DNA of 64,000 nucleotides, from NCBI GenBank assembly GCA_035295125.1, contig DATGJP010000067.1, positions 124,001-188,000 on the forward strand, in the 5' to 3' direction. This document shows, one piece after another, positions 1 through 9,766 of this stretch; the first letter of the stretch is position 1, and each line of letters begins with the position of its first letter. The notes under the pieces are model-generated. The model did not search any database. It was not told the origin of the DNA and was given only the letters and a program-made list of their open reading frames with translations. A program made the position numbers and the translations under genes. This stretch comes from JAICMB01 sp035295125 (lineage in GTDB: Bacteria; Acidobacteriota; Terriglobia; Bryobacterales; Bryobacteraceae).

Positions 1-2
1 AC

Positions 3-881
3 GTGGGTCCGCTGCCCTCCGGCATGGAGGACAGCCTGCGTGCGTACGTGAACGCGGGCGGTTCCCTGCTCATCTCGCTTGGACCCGCATCGGCCGCTTC
101 CCATACAGTTCCGGTGTTCGGCGAAGCGATTCTCGAATCACGATACTCGTCGCGCGAGGGTGACCGGTTCCAGACAGTTTCGTCCATTGACCCCGAATAT
201 CCTCCGGTGCACAGCGCCAATAAGCTCGACGGCGTCCAGTTCTTTCAGACGATCCGCGTGGAGCCGGGCAAATCGCGAGTTATTGCCCGTTTGACCGATC
301 AAACGCCGCTCCTGCTGGAAAAGCGAATTGGTGACGGGCGCGTTGTGGTCTTCGCCTCGACGTTTGACAACATCTCGAATGACTTTCCGCTGCATGCGTC
401 GTTCCTGCCGTTTATCGAGCAGACCGCGCGCTACCTCGGCGGACAGCAGGAGCGCTCCGCCAACCTGGCAGTGGACTCCTACGTCGAGCTGAGGTCTGCC
501 AAGGATCAGGGCGCGGCGGCCAACGTCATTGATCCGGACGGGAAGCATCCGCTGTCGCTCAAGGAAGCCAGCACGGCGCAGAATTTCAAGGTGACGCGCG
601 AAGGCTTTTACGAAATTCACCAGGCGAACGGGCATCAGGGCCTCGTTGCGGTACACGCCGATCGCGGCGAATCGGACCTCACGGTCATTCCGAAGGACAC
701 GATAGAACTTTGGCGCAATACCGGCCGCGGTACGAGCGGCGAAACCGCCGCCGAAGGCGACGAATCGCGTGGCCGTCCATGGAGTTTGTGGCGCTATGCC
801 CTGTTCGTTGTGCTTTTGATTGCTATAACGGAATCTTTGGTTGGTGCTCGATATTTATCTGTGGATAAGGAGGCTGCGTGA
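3..881 (+). CDS. BatA-like membrane protein, C-terminal part (5' truncated)
   Basis: The frame is open at the left window edge, so only the C-terminal ~292 residues are seen and the GTG at position 3 is probably internal. The visible part has a glutamine-amidotransferase-like segment near its start (AYVNAGGSLLISLGP), a beta-rich middle and a single C-terminal membrane helix (about residues 263-281). This matches the end of the BatA/VWA-containing membrane proteins that sit with MoxR and DUF58 genes in aerotolerance-type operons. It overlaps the next gene by 4 nt (GTGA), so the two are translationally coupled. The family call is an inference from layout and C-terminus, since the diagnostic N-terminal helices and VWA domain lie outside the window. 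Confidence 0.6.
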   Translation: MGPLPSGMEDSLRAYVNAGGSLLISLGPASAASHTVPVFGEAILESRYSSREGDRFQTVSSIDPEYPPVHSANKLDGVQFFQTIRVEPGKSRVIARLTDQTPLLLEKRIGDGRVVVFASTFDNISNDFPLHASFLPFIEQTARYLGGQQERSANLAVDSYVELRSAKDQGAAANVIDPDGKHPLSLKEASTAQNFKVTREGFYEIHQANGHQGLVAVHADRGESDLTVIPKDTIELWRNTGRGTSGETAAEGDESRGRPWSLWRYALFVVLLIAITESLVGARYLSVDKEAA

Positions 882-3800
882 ACGCTCTCGATCAACTGAA
901 CAGTTATCTGCGGAGCATTGAAAGCCGGCTGCGGCTGTTCGCTGTGTCGCGCGGCGCCGCCATCATTACCGTGGCAGCGCTGGTGACTACGGTCCTGCTC
1001 GTCTTTATCATCAACCAATACGCGTTTTCGGAGCGCAGTCTGCTCATTGCTCGTGGCGTTTTGTTCCTGTCGCTTGCCGTAGCTTTGAGTTTCGGGCTGG
1101 TGATTCCGCTGTTTCGGCTGTCGCGACGGCACGCCGCGAAGCGAGCCGAAGCGCAGTTTCCGGAGTTCAAGGAACGCCTGCTTACCCTCGCCGAGGCCCC
1201 TGACGCCAGCAATCCTTTCGTGCATCTCATTGCCGATGATGCGCTCACCGTGGCCCGCGCGAACACCGCGAAGCAACTCATCTCGGGCCGGGCAATTTGG
1301 GGTCTGGTTTCGTCAGCAGGCTTGGCCATCTTCGTTCTCGCATGGCTTTTCCTGGCAGGTCCGGGGTATCTGGGGTACGGCACTGCCCTGCTTTGGGCCG
1401 GCCCTCCTAAGCTCGGAACGCAGGCTTTCTACGACATAACGGTGGCCCCTGGCGACAAAACCGTTCGACGTAAAGCCGACCAGTTGATCACAGCTCAACT
1501 CGTTGGTTTCCAGACCGACAAAGTTCGTTTGTACGCCCGTTACGGCGGGGCTTCTAAATGGGAGCAAGTGTTCATGCAGCCCCAGCCGCACGGGCCCGGC
1601 TTCGAATTTCTATTTGGGGGGCTGCCTGAGAACGTCGAGTATTACGTCGAAGCAGGCGCCGTACATTCCAAGCACTACACACTGCGCGTGGTCGACCTGC
1701 CGGGAATCAAGAAGATTCGAGTCACCTACAATTACCCATCCTGGAGCGGTCTCAAACCTGAGACTGAGGATCCGGGCGGGGATCTGCGAGCGGTTCAAGG
1801 CACTGAGGCCGAAGTCGCCATCGAAACGGACCGACCGCTCGGCAAAGGACTTTTGATGCTGAACGACGACTCGCAAATCGATCTGAAATCGGGAGAAGGG
1901 AACTGGCTTACCGCTCGGGTTCCGATCGAGAAGGACGGCATGTATCATATAGCGGCGCTGGATCGCGGTGAAAACGTGCGCTTGAGCGAGGACTACTTCA
2001 TCGAAGCAAAGAAGGATACACCGCCGACGCTCAAGCTGGTTCGCCCCGCTCGGGATTCAAAGGTCAATCCCATCGAGGAAGTGCCGGTTGAGGTTCAGGC
2101 CTCCGATGATTTCGGACTGCATGAAGTTAGCCTGCGTTATTCGGTGAATGGCGGTCCTGAGAAGTCGGTGTCGATGCTGAGTCAGAACGGCGCCCGCGAC
2201 TCCCGCGGTAAGTACACGATCGCTTTGGAGGATTACAAGTTGTCCCCGGGCGATGTGATTTCGCTCTACGCCACTGCGCGCGACGCTCGCAACACGGTAA
2301 AGACCGACATGTACTTTATCCAGGCGGAGCCGTTCGAGCGGAATTACTCGCAGTCGCAGCAGGCTGGTGGCGGCGCCGGTGGTGGCGGCGATGACGATCA
2401 AAACCAGATTTCCGAGCGCCAGAAAGAGATCATCGCGGCGACCTGGAACGAAATCAAGGAAGGCGCGAAGGATGCCGGGACGGCCCGGGACGATTCGAAA
2501 TTCCTGTCGCAGTTACAGGGCAAGCTGGCAGAGCAGTCTCGTTCGCTCGCTGAGCGCATGCGCGCCCGGCAGTTGACGGGGGCGAGTTCGGAATTTCAAA
2601 GTTTCGCGAAAGACATGGAAGCGGCAGCCACTGAAATGGGCAATGCCGTCGAGAAGATCAAGGGCATGAAGTGGAACGACGCCATCGCGCCCGAACAAAA
2701 AGCTTTGCAGAACCTGCTCCGGGCGGAAGCAACGTTCCGTGACATTCAGGTCGCGTTCGGCCAGCAGCAGGGCGGAGGCGGCGGCGGTGGCGGAATGGGC
2801 CGCGACCTCGAAAATCTCTTCGACCTCGAACTGGACACCGAGAAGAACCAGTATGAGACCGGCCAGCAATCGGCATCGGCTGGACAACGCGAAAAGGAAA
2901 TCGACGAGGCCCTTCAGAAGCTGAAGGAGCTTGCAAAACGCCAGCAGGAATTGGCGGAGCAGCAACAAAAGCAGCAGCAGGCGTTCCGGCAGCGTTGGGA
3001 GCAGGAGATGCTCCGCCGCGAAGCGGAAGACCTGCAGCGCAAGATGGAGCAACTCCAACGCGGAGATTCATCACAGCAACAGCAGCAGAGCAGCAACTCG
3101 CAGAGCCAGCAGAGTAGTAACTCGCAGGGCCAGCAGAGCAGCAGCTCGCAGGGGCAGCAGAGCTCATCGCAGAGTTCCAGTTCCCAGCAGTCTGGCCGGC
3201 AGTCGCAGCAACAGCAGCAGCAGAGCCGGAACCAGCAGCAATTCGGCGGATCGGCCTCGGAGCAGCGGCTGCAGCAGGCCATCGATCGGCTGAAGCAGGC
3301 CACCGACGACATGCGTCGCGCCGAATCCGCGCAAAACAACAGTCCCGAACAGGGGAGTGCGAGCCAGCGCCGCGCCGCCGATCGGCTGCAGGAATCGAGC
3401 GATCTGCTCAATGGTATGCGCCGCGAGCAGGCGGCTGGTCAAATCGGCGACCTCGCACGGCGTTCGCAGCAGCTCTCCGAGCACCAGAAGGAATACCACG
3501 ATCGTCTACGCGCCAAGGTTGGGCAACCCGGTCAAAATCAGCAGGACGTCAACTCCATGGCTTCCGAGAAGGACCAGATGGCGAAGGATCTCAAGAAGCT
3601 GGAAGAGGACATGCAGAGTGCCGCCCGAAGCATGGCGGGAACGCAACCGTCCACCTCTTCGAAGCTCCGCGACGCCTTATCGCAGGCTCAGCAGGATGAG
3701 TTGGATCTTCGTATGCGCAAAGGCGCGGAGTGGATGCGGCAGGGCTACGGAATGCAGGCTTGGATGAGCGAGTCGTATCTTATGCAGGGGCTCGATCGCT

Positions 3801-4591
3801 TGCAGCAGCAGGTGAAGGAGGCCCAGGCATCGTTGCGCCCGGAGGATAAGAACGGCAAACCTGGCGCGGGCGACGGTAAGGACAAACTGGAAAGCGCCTT
3901 AGCCCAAGTCGAGAAGACGCGTGAGCGCATGCAGCAAATGGCGGATGCACAGCGCGGGCAGCAGGGCCAGCGTGGCCAGAATCAGGGGCAGCAGGGTCAG
4001 CAGGGCGCCCAACAGCGCGGTGGGCAGCAACAGGGTGGTCAACAGCAAGGTGGCCAGCAGCAGGCGGGTCAGCAACAGCAGGGTCAGCAACAGCAGGGTC
4101 AGCAACAAGGCGGACAACAGCAAGGCGGGCAACAGCAAGGCGGGCAACAGCAAGGCGGACAACAGCAAGGCGATGTCTCGGCTCAGAACGGTGGCAATCA
4201 AGGTGGTGGGCCGATCAGCGATCGACAATACGGAACGAACTTGGGACAGGGTGGGTCCTACCGCGCCGGCTATTTACCGGAGCCAACCATGCGTGAGGCG
4301 CAGCGCGACTTAAGCCAGTTGCGTCAGGACCTGCAAGGCAACGCGGATATGGAAGGCCAGCTTCAACAACTGCTGGGCCAGATGCAGCGTCTCAACAATT
4401 ACCAGAACGACCCGCTGCTTGCAGATCGCATAAATCGCGAGATCCTTCCGCAATTGGAGCGGCTCGAGTTGGAACTACGCCACGAGCTTGGACAGCCGTC
4501 CCAAGTGCGCAACCCAGGAACCGACCGTGTACCCTCCGGGTATGCAGATTCGGTCGCGGAGTATTATCGCAGGCTGAGTAAGGGCAAGTAG
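878..4591 (+). CDS. large Q-rich DUF4175-type membrane protein
   Basis: 1237 residues, GTG start overlapping the previous stop, with AAGGAGG just upstream. Two close N-terminal membrane helices (about 23-45 and 55-78) and a third near 145-165 are followed by a large, presumably periplasmic, beta-domain region to about 490. Then come coiled-coil and low-complexity stretches rich in Gln, Ser and Gly with very long Q tracts (about 690-790 and 1025-1105). This arrangement is that of the DUF4175 family, found downstream of BatA-like proteins in MoxR-type operons; the biochemical role is unknown. The Q-rich segments are encoded by in-frame repeats, so length is probably variable between strains. 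No catalytic motif is seen. Confidence 0.7.
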   Translation: MNALDQLNSYLRSIESRLRLFAVSRGAAIITVAALVTTVLLVFIINQYAFSERSLLIARGVLFLSLAVALSFGLVIPLFRLSRRHAAKRAEAQFPEFKERLLTLAEAPDASNPFVHLIADDALTVARANTAKQLISGRAIWGLVSSAGLAIFVLAWLFLAGPGYLGYGTALLWAGPPKLGTQAFYDITVAPGDKTVRRKADQLITAQLVGFQTDKVRLYARYGGASKWEQVFMQPQPHGPGFEFLFGGLPENVEYYVEAGAVHSKHYTLRVVDLPGIKKIRVTYNYPSWSGLKPETEDPGGDLRAVQGTEAEVAIETDRPLGKGLLMLNDDSQIDLKSGEGNWLTARVPIEKDGMYHIAALDRGENVRLSEDYFIEAKKDTPPTLKLVRPARDSKVNPIEEVPVEVQASDDFGLHEVSLRYSVNGGPEKSVSMLSQNGARDSRGKYTIALEDYKLSPGDVISLYATARDARNTVKTDMYFIQAEPFERNYSQSQQAGGGAGGGGDDDQNQISERQKEIIAATWNEIKEGAKDAGTARDDSKFLSQLQGKLAEQSRSLAERMRARQLTGASSEFQSFAKDMEAAATEMGNAVEKIKGMKWNDAIAPEQKALQNLLRAEATFRDIQVAFGQQQGGGGGGGGMGRDLENLFDLELDTEKNQYETGQQSASAGQREKEIDEALQKLKELAKRQQELAEQQQKQQQAFRQRWEQEMLRREAEDLQRKMEQLQRGDSSQQQQQSSNSQSQQSSNSQGQQSSSSQGQQSSSQSSSSQQSGRQSQQQQQQSRNQQQFGGSASEQRLQQAIDRLKQATDDMRRAESAQNNSPEQGSASQRRAADRLQESSDLLNGMRREQAAGQIGDLARRSQQLSEHQKEYHDRLRAKVGQPGQNQQDVNSMASEKDQMAKDLKKLEEDMQSAARSMAGTQPSTSSKLRDALSQAQQDELDLRMRKGAEWMRQGYGMQAWMSESYLMQGLDRLQQQVKEAQASLRPEDKNGKPGAGDGKDKLESALAQVEKTRERMQQMADAQRGQQGQRGQNQGQQGQQGAQQRGGQQQGGQQQGGQQQAGQQQQGQQQQGQQQGGQQQGGQQQGGQQQGGQQQGDVSAQNGGNQGGGPISDRQYGTNLGQGGSYRAGYLPEPTMREAQRDLSQLRQDLQGNADMEGQLQQLLGQMQRLNNYQNDPLLADRINREILPQLERLELELRHELGQPSQVRNPGTDRVPSGYADSVAEYYRRLSKGK
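4020..4168 (+). repeat. 15-bp in-frame tandem repeats encoding GQQQ-type units
   Basis: Tandem 15-bp units lie inside the Q-rich gene. The last four (4109-4168) differ only by one A/G alternation (GGCGGACAACAGCAA versus GGCGGGCAACAGCAA), each coding for GGQQQ. More diverged GGTCAGCAACAGCAG-type units precede them. The length is a multiple of three, so copy-number change would keep the frame. Confidence 0.85.
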
Positions 4592-4598
4592 CGGCGAT

Positions 4599-5774
4599 TC
4601 ATTGAATCGCCACCATCTTGTCCTGTATCTCGCCCGTCACGATCGCTTCTTTTTCGCCGACATAGACGTTCACCTCGGACCGTATGCCGAAGGCCGGCAA
4701 GTAAACACCGGGTTCCACTGAGAAACAGGTACGAGGAATCACAAGCCGCTCGTCGTGTGTTTCGAGGTTGTCCATGTTGGCGCCCGTGCCGTGCACTTCC
4801 TCGCCGATGGAATGGCCGGTCCTGTGAACAAAGTATTCGGCGAACCCATGTTGTTGGATGTGCGCTCTGCACGCGTCGTCAACCTCGAACCCGTGCAACG
4901 TCTGACCCGCGCTCACAGCGCTCTTCACACGCTCGACCGCCCGGTCTCGAGCTCCCGTCACGACCTTAAATACGTTCGCGATTTCATCCGGCGGCTGTGC
5001 CCCGCAATATCCGGTCCAGGTGATGTCATAATAGACCGCGCCCGGCTTGTCGAGCTTTGCCCACATATCGATCAACACAGCATCGCCCTTCTTAATTTCC
5101 GCGCTTCCCTGTTCCGCAGGTTCGTAATGTGGGTTCGACATGTTCGCATTCACAGCCACGATCGGGCCGTGATCCGTCAAGAGGCCCGCTTCATCGAAGG
5201 ACTTGCGAATGAACCGGTTGATGTCCCATTCGGTGACCTTCTCGGATGCCCGGAGAGCCTCACCAATCCGCGCGAAGGCCGCTGCTCGGACACGATCGAC
5301 TCGGCGCCCCGCTTCGAGATGCATTTCCAGTTGCTCCGCCGACCATCGCGCCTCAAAGAGCTGGATCAGGTTCGCGGAAGTGACCACCTCCACGCCAGTC
5401 TGGCGTACCAATTCCAACGTGCCGCCATCAACCATGGCGACATAAGGAACCGCGCATAACGCCGAGTACTGCATCGCGACGCGCTTGGCTTTCCCCAACA
5501 ACCGCCGCAGCCCGTCCATCTGTGTCGACCAACTCGAATAGACGACCTTCTCACCGGGAACCGCATCAAGCATTCCCGCCTCAATCCGGTGCACCAGCCC
5601 TACAGGTTCGCCTTCAGCAGGAATGAAGTAGTACCAGCGCCGGGTGGGCGTGCGGCCCTGTTGCATCTTCAATACTCGATAGGCCAACGGATCACGAAAA
5701 TGGTGATCAAAGAAGAGCCAGCCGTCCAGGCCCTCCTCTTTGAGAGCTTCTTGAATTGCGGAAATTTGAGTCAT
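4599..5774 (-). CDS. M24 family metallopeptidase (Xaa-Pro aminopeptidase type)
   Basis: 391 residues, cytoplasmic, no signal peptide. An N-terminal creatinase-like domain (about 1-160) is followed by a pita-bread catalytic domain. The five expected metal ligands are visible: Asp in VLIDMWAK, Asp in YYDITWTGYCG, His in RTGHSIGEEVHG, Glu in FSVEPGVYLP and Glu in IRSEVNVYV. The expected reaction is removal of an N-terminal residue preceding proline, although M24 members also include prolidases and non-peptidase hydrolases, so the substrate is open. The ATG overlaps the stop of the upstream ABC ATPase gene by 4 nt (ATGA), implying co-transcription. Confidence 0.85.
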   Translation of the reverse strand: MTQISAIQEALKEEGLDGWLFFDHHFRDPLAYRVLKMQQGRTPTRRWYYFIPAEGEPVGLVHRIEAGMLDAVPGEKVVYSSWSTQMDGLRRLLGKAKRVAMQYSALCAVPYVAMVDGGTLELVRQTGVEVVTSANLIQLFEARWSAEQLEMHLEAGRRVDRVRAAAFARIGEALRASEKVTEWDINRFIRKSFDEAGLLTDHGPIVAVNANMSNPHYEPAEQGSAEIKKGDAVLIDMWAKLDKPGAVYYDITWTGYCGAQPPDEIANVFKVVTGARDRAVERVKSAVSAGQTLHGFEVDDACRAHIQQHGFAEYFVHRTGHSIGEEVHGTGANMDNLETHDERLVIPRTCFSVEPGVYLPAFGIRSEVNVYVGEKEAIVTGEIQDKMVAIQ

Positions 5775-7006
5775 GGGGTTTTGACGAGTTCTTCTGATTG
5801 TGGCAAACGGGCGAGGCGCGTGTGTGACACACGTGTATTGAGATTCAGTACGCCGGCGACGTCTTTGTTGTCTACGACAGTGAAGGCCATCACTTCATCA
5901 AGCCAGTCCTGGCTTCGACCGTCCCAGTGCTGAGTTGCAACCGTCAGGGTGTATTCGCCGCGGGTCAGCAGACAATCGACCTCGAAACGGACTTCCAATG
6001 CTTCATCAGGCCCGAACGAGCCTAAATCAACTTGTTCCAGCCGCGTGTTCGTACCAAAGACATCGACTCCGATGCGATTGCGTATCAGGATGCCGACGAC
6101 AGGGTTGGAAACTGAGTGTTGGAATCGGGCCAGAACTCGGATTGTGATCGTCTCGTCTTTGCTGAAAGTAGCGGATGGCTCGGCGCGATGGTTCAGCATC
6201 GTGACTTCCTCGACACGACTCAGGCCATCTCCATGCCGAAAGCTCGTATTCGTGTCCCCAGTGGCCGTAGCGGGCGAACTTCGCTCGCGATCCAGTACGT
6301 AACCGACGTAGCGGTTCACGACGTCCTTCGGCGTTCCCTCCGCCGCGATTCTGCCTTCCAGCATCAAGGCCGCTCGATCCGCGAGGCGCTTCACCAGTCC
6401 AAGATCATGGGAAACGAGAAGCACCGTGACGCCGCGCTCGCGCAATTCGTCAAACTTCTGCACGCACCGGGCCGAAAACACAGCATCGCCAACCGCGAGT
6501 GCCTCGTCGACGATCAGAACGTCGGGATCGACGTGAATGGCGGTCGAAAACGCCAATCGCACGTACATGCCGCTGGAGTATTCTTTAACCGGCCGGTCGA
6601 TGAAGCGTCCGATGTCGGCGAAACTCTCGATGCGCGGAAACACGCGTTGCATTTCCGTTCGTGATCGGCCCATGATCTCTCCGTTCAGGAGGACATTCTC
6701 GCGCCCTGTGAATTCCGGATTGAATCCCGCACCCAATTCAAGCAAGGCGGCGACGCGTCCCTGACACAACACACGGCCGGTTGTCGGCTTCAGAATCCCG
6801 CTGACGATTTGAAGTAACGTACTCTTGCCCGATCCATTCGGTCCAACAATGGCGAACACCTCGCCTTTATCAACATGGAGATTGATGTTTCGCAAAGCCC
6901 AGAAGTCGGATCCAAGATTTTTTCGGACCCGCAGTGCTTCCAAGGCCCGATCGAGAGGTCGTGGGTAGAGGCGATACAGCTTAGAAACGTTGAGGACGGA
7001 AATCAC
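5771..7006 (-). CDS. Wzt-type ABC transporter ATPase with C-terminal carbohydrate-binding domain
   Basis: 411 residues. The N-terminal nucleotide-binding domain has Walker A GPNGSGKST, a YSSGM signature, Walker B VLIVDEALAVGD and H-loop LLVSH. About 160 C-terminal residues (from about 245) match the position of the Wzt C-terminal beta-sandwich that recognises a capped polysaccharide before export. Such ATPases pair with an ABC-2 permease (Wzm), but none is adjacent: the phage cassette lies 32 nt upstream and an M24 peptidase overlaps downstream. The GTG start has no clear ribosome-binding site; a TATATT lies 12 nt upstream. Confidence 0.85.
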   Translation of the reverse strand: MISVLNVSKLYRLYPRPLDRALEALRVRKNLGSDFWALRNINLHVDKGEVFAIVGPNGSGKSTLLQIVSGILKPTTGRVLCQGRVAALLELGAGFNPEFTGRENVLLNGEIMGRSRTEMQRVFPRIESFADIGRFIDRPVKEYSSGMYVRLAFSTAIHVDPDVLIVDEALAVGDAVFSARCVQKFDELRERGVTVLLVSHDLGLVKRLADRAALMLEGRIAAEGTPKDVVNRYVGYVLDRERSSPATATGDTNTSFRHGDGLSRVEEVTMLNHRAEPSATFSKDETITIRVLARFQHSVSNPVVGILIRNRIGVDVFGTNTRLEQVDLGSFGPDEALEVRFEVDCLLTRGEYTLTVATQHWDGRSQDWLDEVMAFTVVDNKDVAGVLNLNTRVSHTRLARLPQSEELVKTP

Positions 7007-7018
7007 GAGCCATTGCCC

Positions 7019-7024
7019 AATATA
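7019..7024 (-). promoter_or_regulatory. possible -10 element for the Wzt-type gene
   Basis: TATATT on the minus strand ends 12 nt before the GTG start of the ABC ATPase gene. No convincing -35 is seen. If used, the transcript would begin close to the start codon, so the ATPase would not depend on read-through from the phage tail gene. Confidence 0.3.
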
Positions 7025-7038
7025 GCGCGGACAAGTTC

Positions 7039-9756
7039 TCAGCCTGCCCGGAAGCTTCTGCGCAGACCTCGCGAAAGTGGAACCCTGTAGCCGACCAGGC
7101 AGAACTGATCGAGTGCAAACAAGACAGCCGATTCAAATCCGTGTCCCTGAGCCAGGCGAGCTTCCTTTAGCCAGGCTGTGCTCGAATCTGAAATGCCTAC
7201 CAGATGGCTCCTTTGAGATGGAGGAAAGCTTACCGGAGCCTTGCTCTCCATTGACCCTTTCGCCAGGTCGAGATTGCGGCCATAGGTGTACGTGAAGCTC
7301 TCGGTTTTGAGGCAATCGAGAGTTGAAGGAGTCCAGGCGGCAGTCGGGTAATTCACGACGGCATTCAACCGACCTGAGTTGACGTCTGTTGGATATAACA
7401 CCTCGAATCGGCACGTTGAAAGGGTGCTTCGAACGAACTGCATAATCTGTGTTGTGAAGTTTCCAATGAGTGTGGAAAGAAACTGCGCCTCTTGTGCCAC
7501 GGTCGCGGGATCGGTGTCATTTGACGTTATGACCGCCATATCTCGCCCATACTGAGTGCGAAAGCTCTCAGTTGTGTATGCGTCATAGAACGGCATTCCC
7601 GAGCCGTCGTCGGGAAAGTACCACCACTGCACCTCGCCAAATTGCAGATAAGGACGCAGACCCGCCGATGCTTGCAGATTCGCCATGTCGAGGTAAACCT
7701 GCTGCCAGAAGCTCGTACTCTGCGGCGAGAAGTTCGTCTGCAGAGCAGGAGTGTTCACAATACAAGGATTGCCGTCCGGATAAATCTGGGCGATCCCAGC
7801 GGCAGCGTCCGGGTCACCGTGTTGCAGTTCCATACTGAACGAGGCCGCGACATCGAGGCCATAGCCCTTCAGCGCTTCAAAGAAAGCAGCGCTCCAGTCG
7901 CGAGCCGCCCGATTGATTCGCGGGAGCGCCTGCAAATCGGTTCGCCAGTTGCCGTCCACGCCGCCATTCAGTGCGTTGCCAGATGTCTGAATCGTTAGGC
8001 TGCTGGTCGGCGGGCTGGTCCCCAGCGTAATCGCATTTCCCGCCGTTCCCATAGCTCGCGCGTAAATCGTAAGCTGATTGCCTGCCGCCTGCGCACGAAT
8101 CGCCGTGTATCCGCGGTTGATCTCTAACTCCAAAGCCTTGGCGAGCGACGCCGCTGTCTCACAAATCGTATTCACATGGGATATCGGGGTCTGAGTATTC
8201 GTGGGATCTGTCGAATTCCCGATGGAAATCGTGGTGGTCGCCCCCGCGTCGGGCGTGCCTGTGAATGTGATCGTCGCAGACGCATACTGCTCCCCAGGGC
8301 ATGCCAGCTCGTAGAACCACATCGCACCCGCATAATGATTCACGCGTCCGCGAAATCCAAGCGCGTGAATGAGCCATGCGGTACGCTCAGCGGGCAGCGC
8401 GATGGAGTGATCGGTGTCCCAGTCGGTTGCCAGGCCCAAAGTCGGCTCTTCGGTCGCCGCCGAAAGAGAATAAACAGGAATGGCGAGCTCGAGAAAATCG
8501 AAGTAGAAGTACGTGCCCAAGTCGCCTTGATGAGTAATCGCGACTGTGTGACGCCCCGGAACGAGTGTTCCAAGAAAGTGCCGCACCAACACATCCTCGC
8601 CCTCGAAAAGCAGGTTAACAACAATCGCCGCGCCGCCGTCAATCGACACGCCTATGGTCGCGCCATTGAACGTCAAGCGAGTGCCCAAATAAAGCTGAGA
8701 TGTGGAACTACTCGCAAACGCACAGTTTAATGTTGAAGACGGACTGCTCGTCGAGTGAATCGTTCCCCCCGAAAAGTTTCCGCTCGATCTCGTCCATCCG
8801 CTTGAATACTGCACACTGGGGTCCGTGTCCTCGAATCTCCGAGATCCCGGGCCCGCGACCTGATATGTAGCCCCGGCCCCGCTGACAGTCCAGTTCGAAA
8901 CAACCACCGAAAACTCGCACCTCTGAAACGTTCCCGGCTGCAAATCGGCGGCGTAAGTCCAGCGCATCTTTCGCACGGCGTTCGTAGGAATCTTGCCAAG
9001 CTTAGGATCACTCAGCGATGCGAATGGCAGTACAACTCGCCATTGAGTCGGTGATGTGCCGCCGGAGAACGGCTTCCAACTCGCGTCCCAGCTCTCGGTC
9101 GTCCCTGAAACAAACGTATACAACCCCAGACGATTGCCGTTTGTCCCGCTTGTAGCATTTGTTAGGGTCAACGTTAGACTCGCACCGTTCGCCATAGCAT
9201 GAACCGTCAACGATGCCTGATTTACCGCTGCCGAGATTGCCTGCATTGCATTTGTGAAGGAATCATTCGCGACGAACTGATACGAGTACTGTTCCGTGAG
9301 AAACGCGAAACCTACACGATCGCCCTGCACCGGCGTTCCCGAAAGCGTTAAGGAGGTGGAGGCGTTTTGGTACGACCCCGAAACCGGGGTTGCATAATCA
9401 GCTAAGAGCACCCTGTAAACCTGCTCGCCAGATCCGTCATCCGCCCAAATCCGCAACGTTGGCCAATCGACCGTAGGATAGAGATCCGAGTCAAGCGGTA
9501 TGCAGTTCGTGCGAACCTCGTCGTAAGAAAGCAGCAATCCGCTGAGGTCTCCATCCGGCAGCTTTCTAAACAAGGGATGTTCGAAAACGTTATCGCGATT
9601 CCACTCGATAACAGCCCAGTCGAACTGCTGCCGCCAGCTACCCGAAACAGTGAACCCATTGGGCGTCGCATGGCTCATTGCGGCAATTGCCGAAGGCTTA
9701 TAGAAATAACACTGCAGATCCCGGTCAGGTTGCAGCTTGGTGATGGTTTCTCCCAT
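7039..9756 (-). CDS. phage tail protein with duplicated beta modules and TIM-barrel-like C-terminus
   Basis: 905 residues, last gene of the virion cassette. Two copies of a beta module typical of phage tail proteins are visible: about 139-213 (from SGTPVQGDRVGF to SGTNGNRLGL) and about 499-580 (from TGTPDAGATT to GTAGNAITL). Between them, residues about 335-430 look like a jelly-roll or CBM-like domain. Residues about 600-900 resemble a glycoside-hydrolase TIM barrel, with acidic residues in SMELQHGDP (E642) and QFGEVQWWYF (E708). It could be a non-contractile tail-sheath or tip protein, or a tail-borne glycan hydrolase; catalysis cannot be judged. Ten nt separate it from the hub gene. Confidence 0.6.
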   Translation of the reverse strand: MGETITKLQPDRDLQCYFYKPSAIAAMSHATPNGFTVSGSWRQQFDWAVIEWNRDNVFEHPLFRKLPDGDLSGLLLSYDEVRTNCIPLDSDLYPTVDWPTLRIWADDGSGEQVYRVLLADYATPVSGSYQNASTSLTLSGTPVQGDRVGFAFLTEQYSYQFVANDSFTNAMQAISAAVNQASLTVHAMANGASLTLTLTNATSGTNGNRLGLYTFVSGTTESWDASWKPFSGGTSPTQWRVVLPFASLSDPKLGKIPTNAVRKMRWTYAADLQPGTFQRCEFSVVVSNWTVSGAGATYQVAGPGSRRFEDTDPSVQYSSGWTRSSGNFSGGTIHSTSSPSSTLNCAFASSSTSQLYLGTRLTFNGATIGVSIDGGAAIVVNLLFEGEDVLVRHFLGTLVPGRHTVAITHQGDLGTYFYFDFLELAIPVYSLSAATEEPTLGLATDWDTDHSIALPAERTAWLIHALGFRGRVNHYAGAMWFYELACPGEQYASATITFTGTPDAGATTTISIGNSTDPTNTQTPISHVNTICETAASLAKALELEINRGYTAIRAQAAGNQLTIYARAMGTAGNAITLGTSPPTSSLTIQTSGNALNGGVDGNWRTDLQALPRINRAARDWSAAFFEALKGYGLDVAASFSMELQHGDPDAAAGIAQIYPDGNPCIVNTPALQTNFSPQSTSFWQQVYLDMANLQASAGLRPYLQFGEVQWWYFPDDGSGMPFYDAYTTESFRTQYGRDMAVITSNDTDPATVAQEAQFLSTLIGNFTTQIMQFVRSTLSTCRFEVLYPTDVNSGRLNAVVNYPTAAWTPSTLDCLKTESFTYTYGRNLDLAKGSMESKAPVSFPPSQRSHLVGISDSSTAWLKEARLAQGHGFESAVLFALDQFCLVGYRVPLSRGLRRSFRAG

Positions 9757-9766
9757 GACGCCCTGC

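Noticed and set aside
3060..4170. CRISPR-like or other functional repeat array
   Set aside because: The repeats are in-frame Gln codon tracts and 15-bp units within one gene, with no spacers.
7007..7038. Left attachment site of a prophage
   Set aside because: No direct repeat matching the right end (23461-23636) was found by eye and no tRNA or integrase is near.
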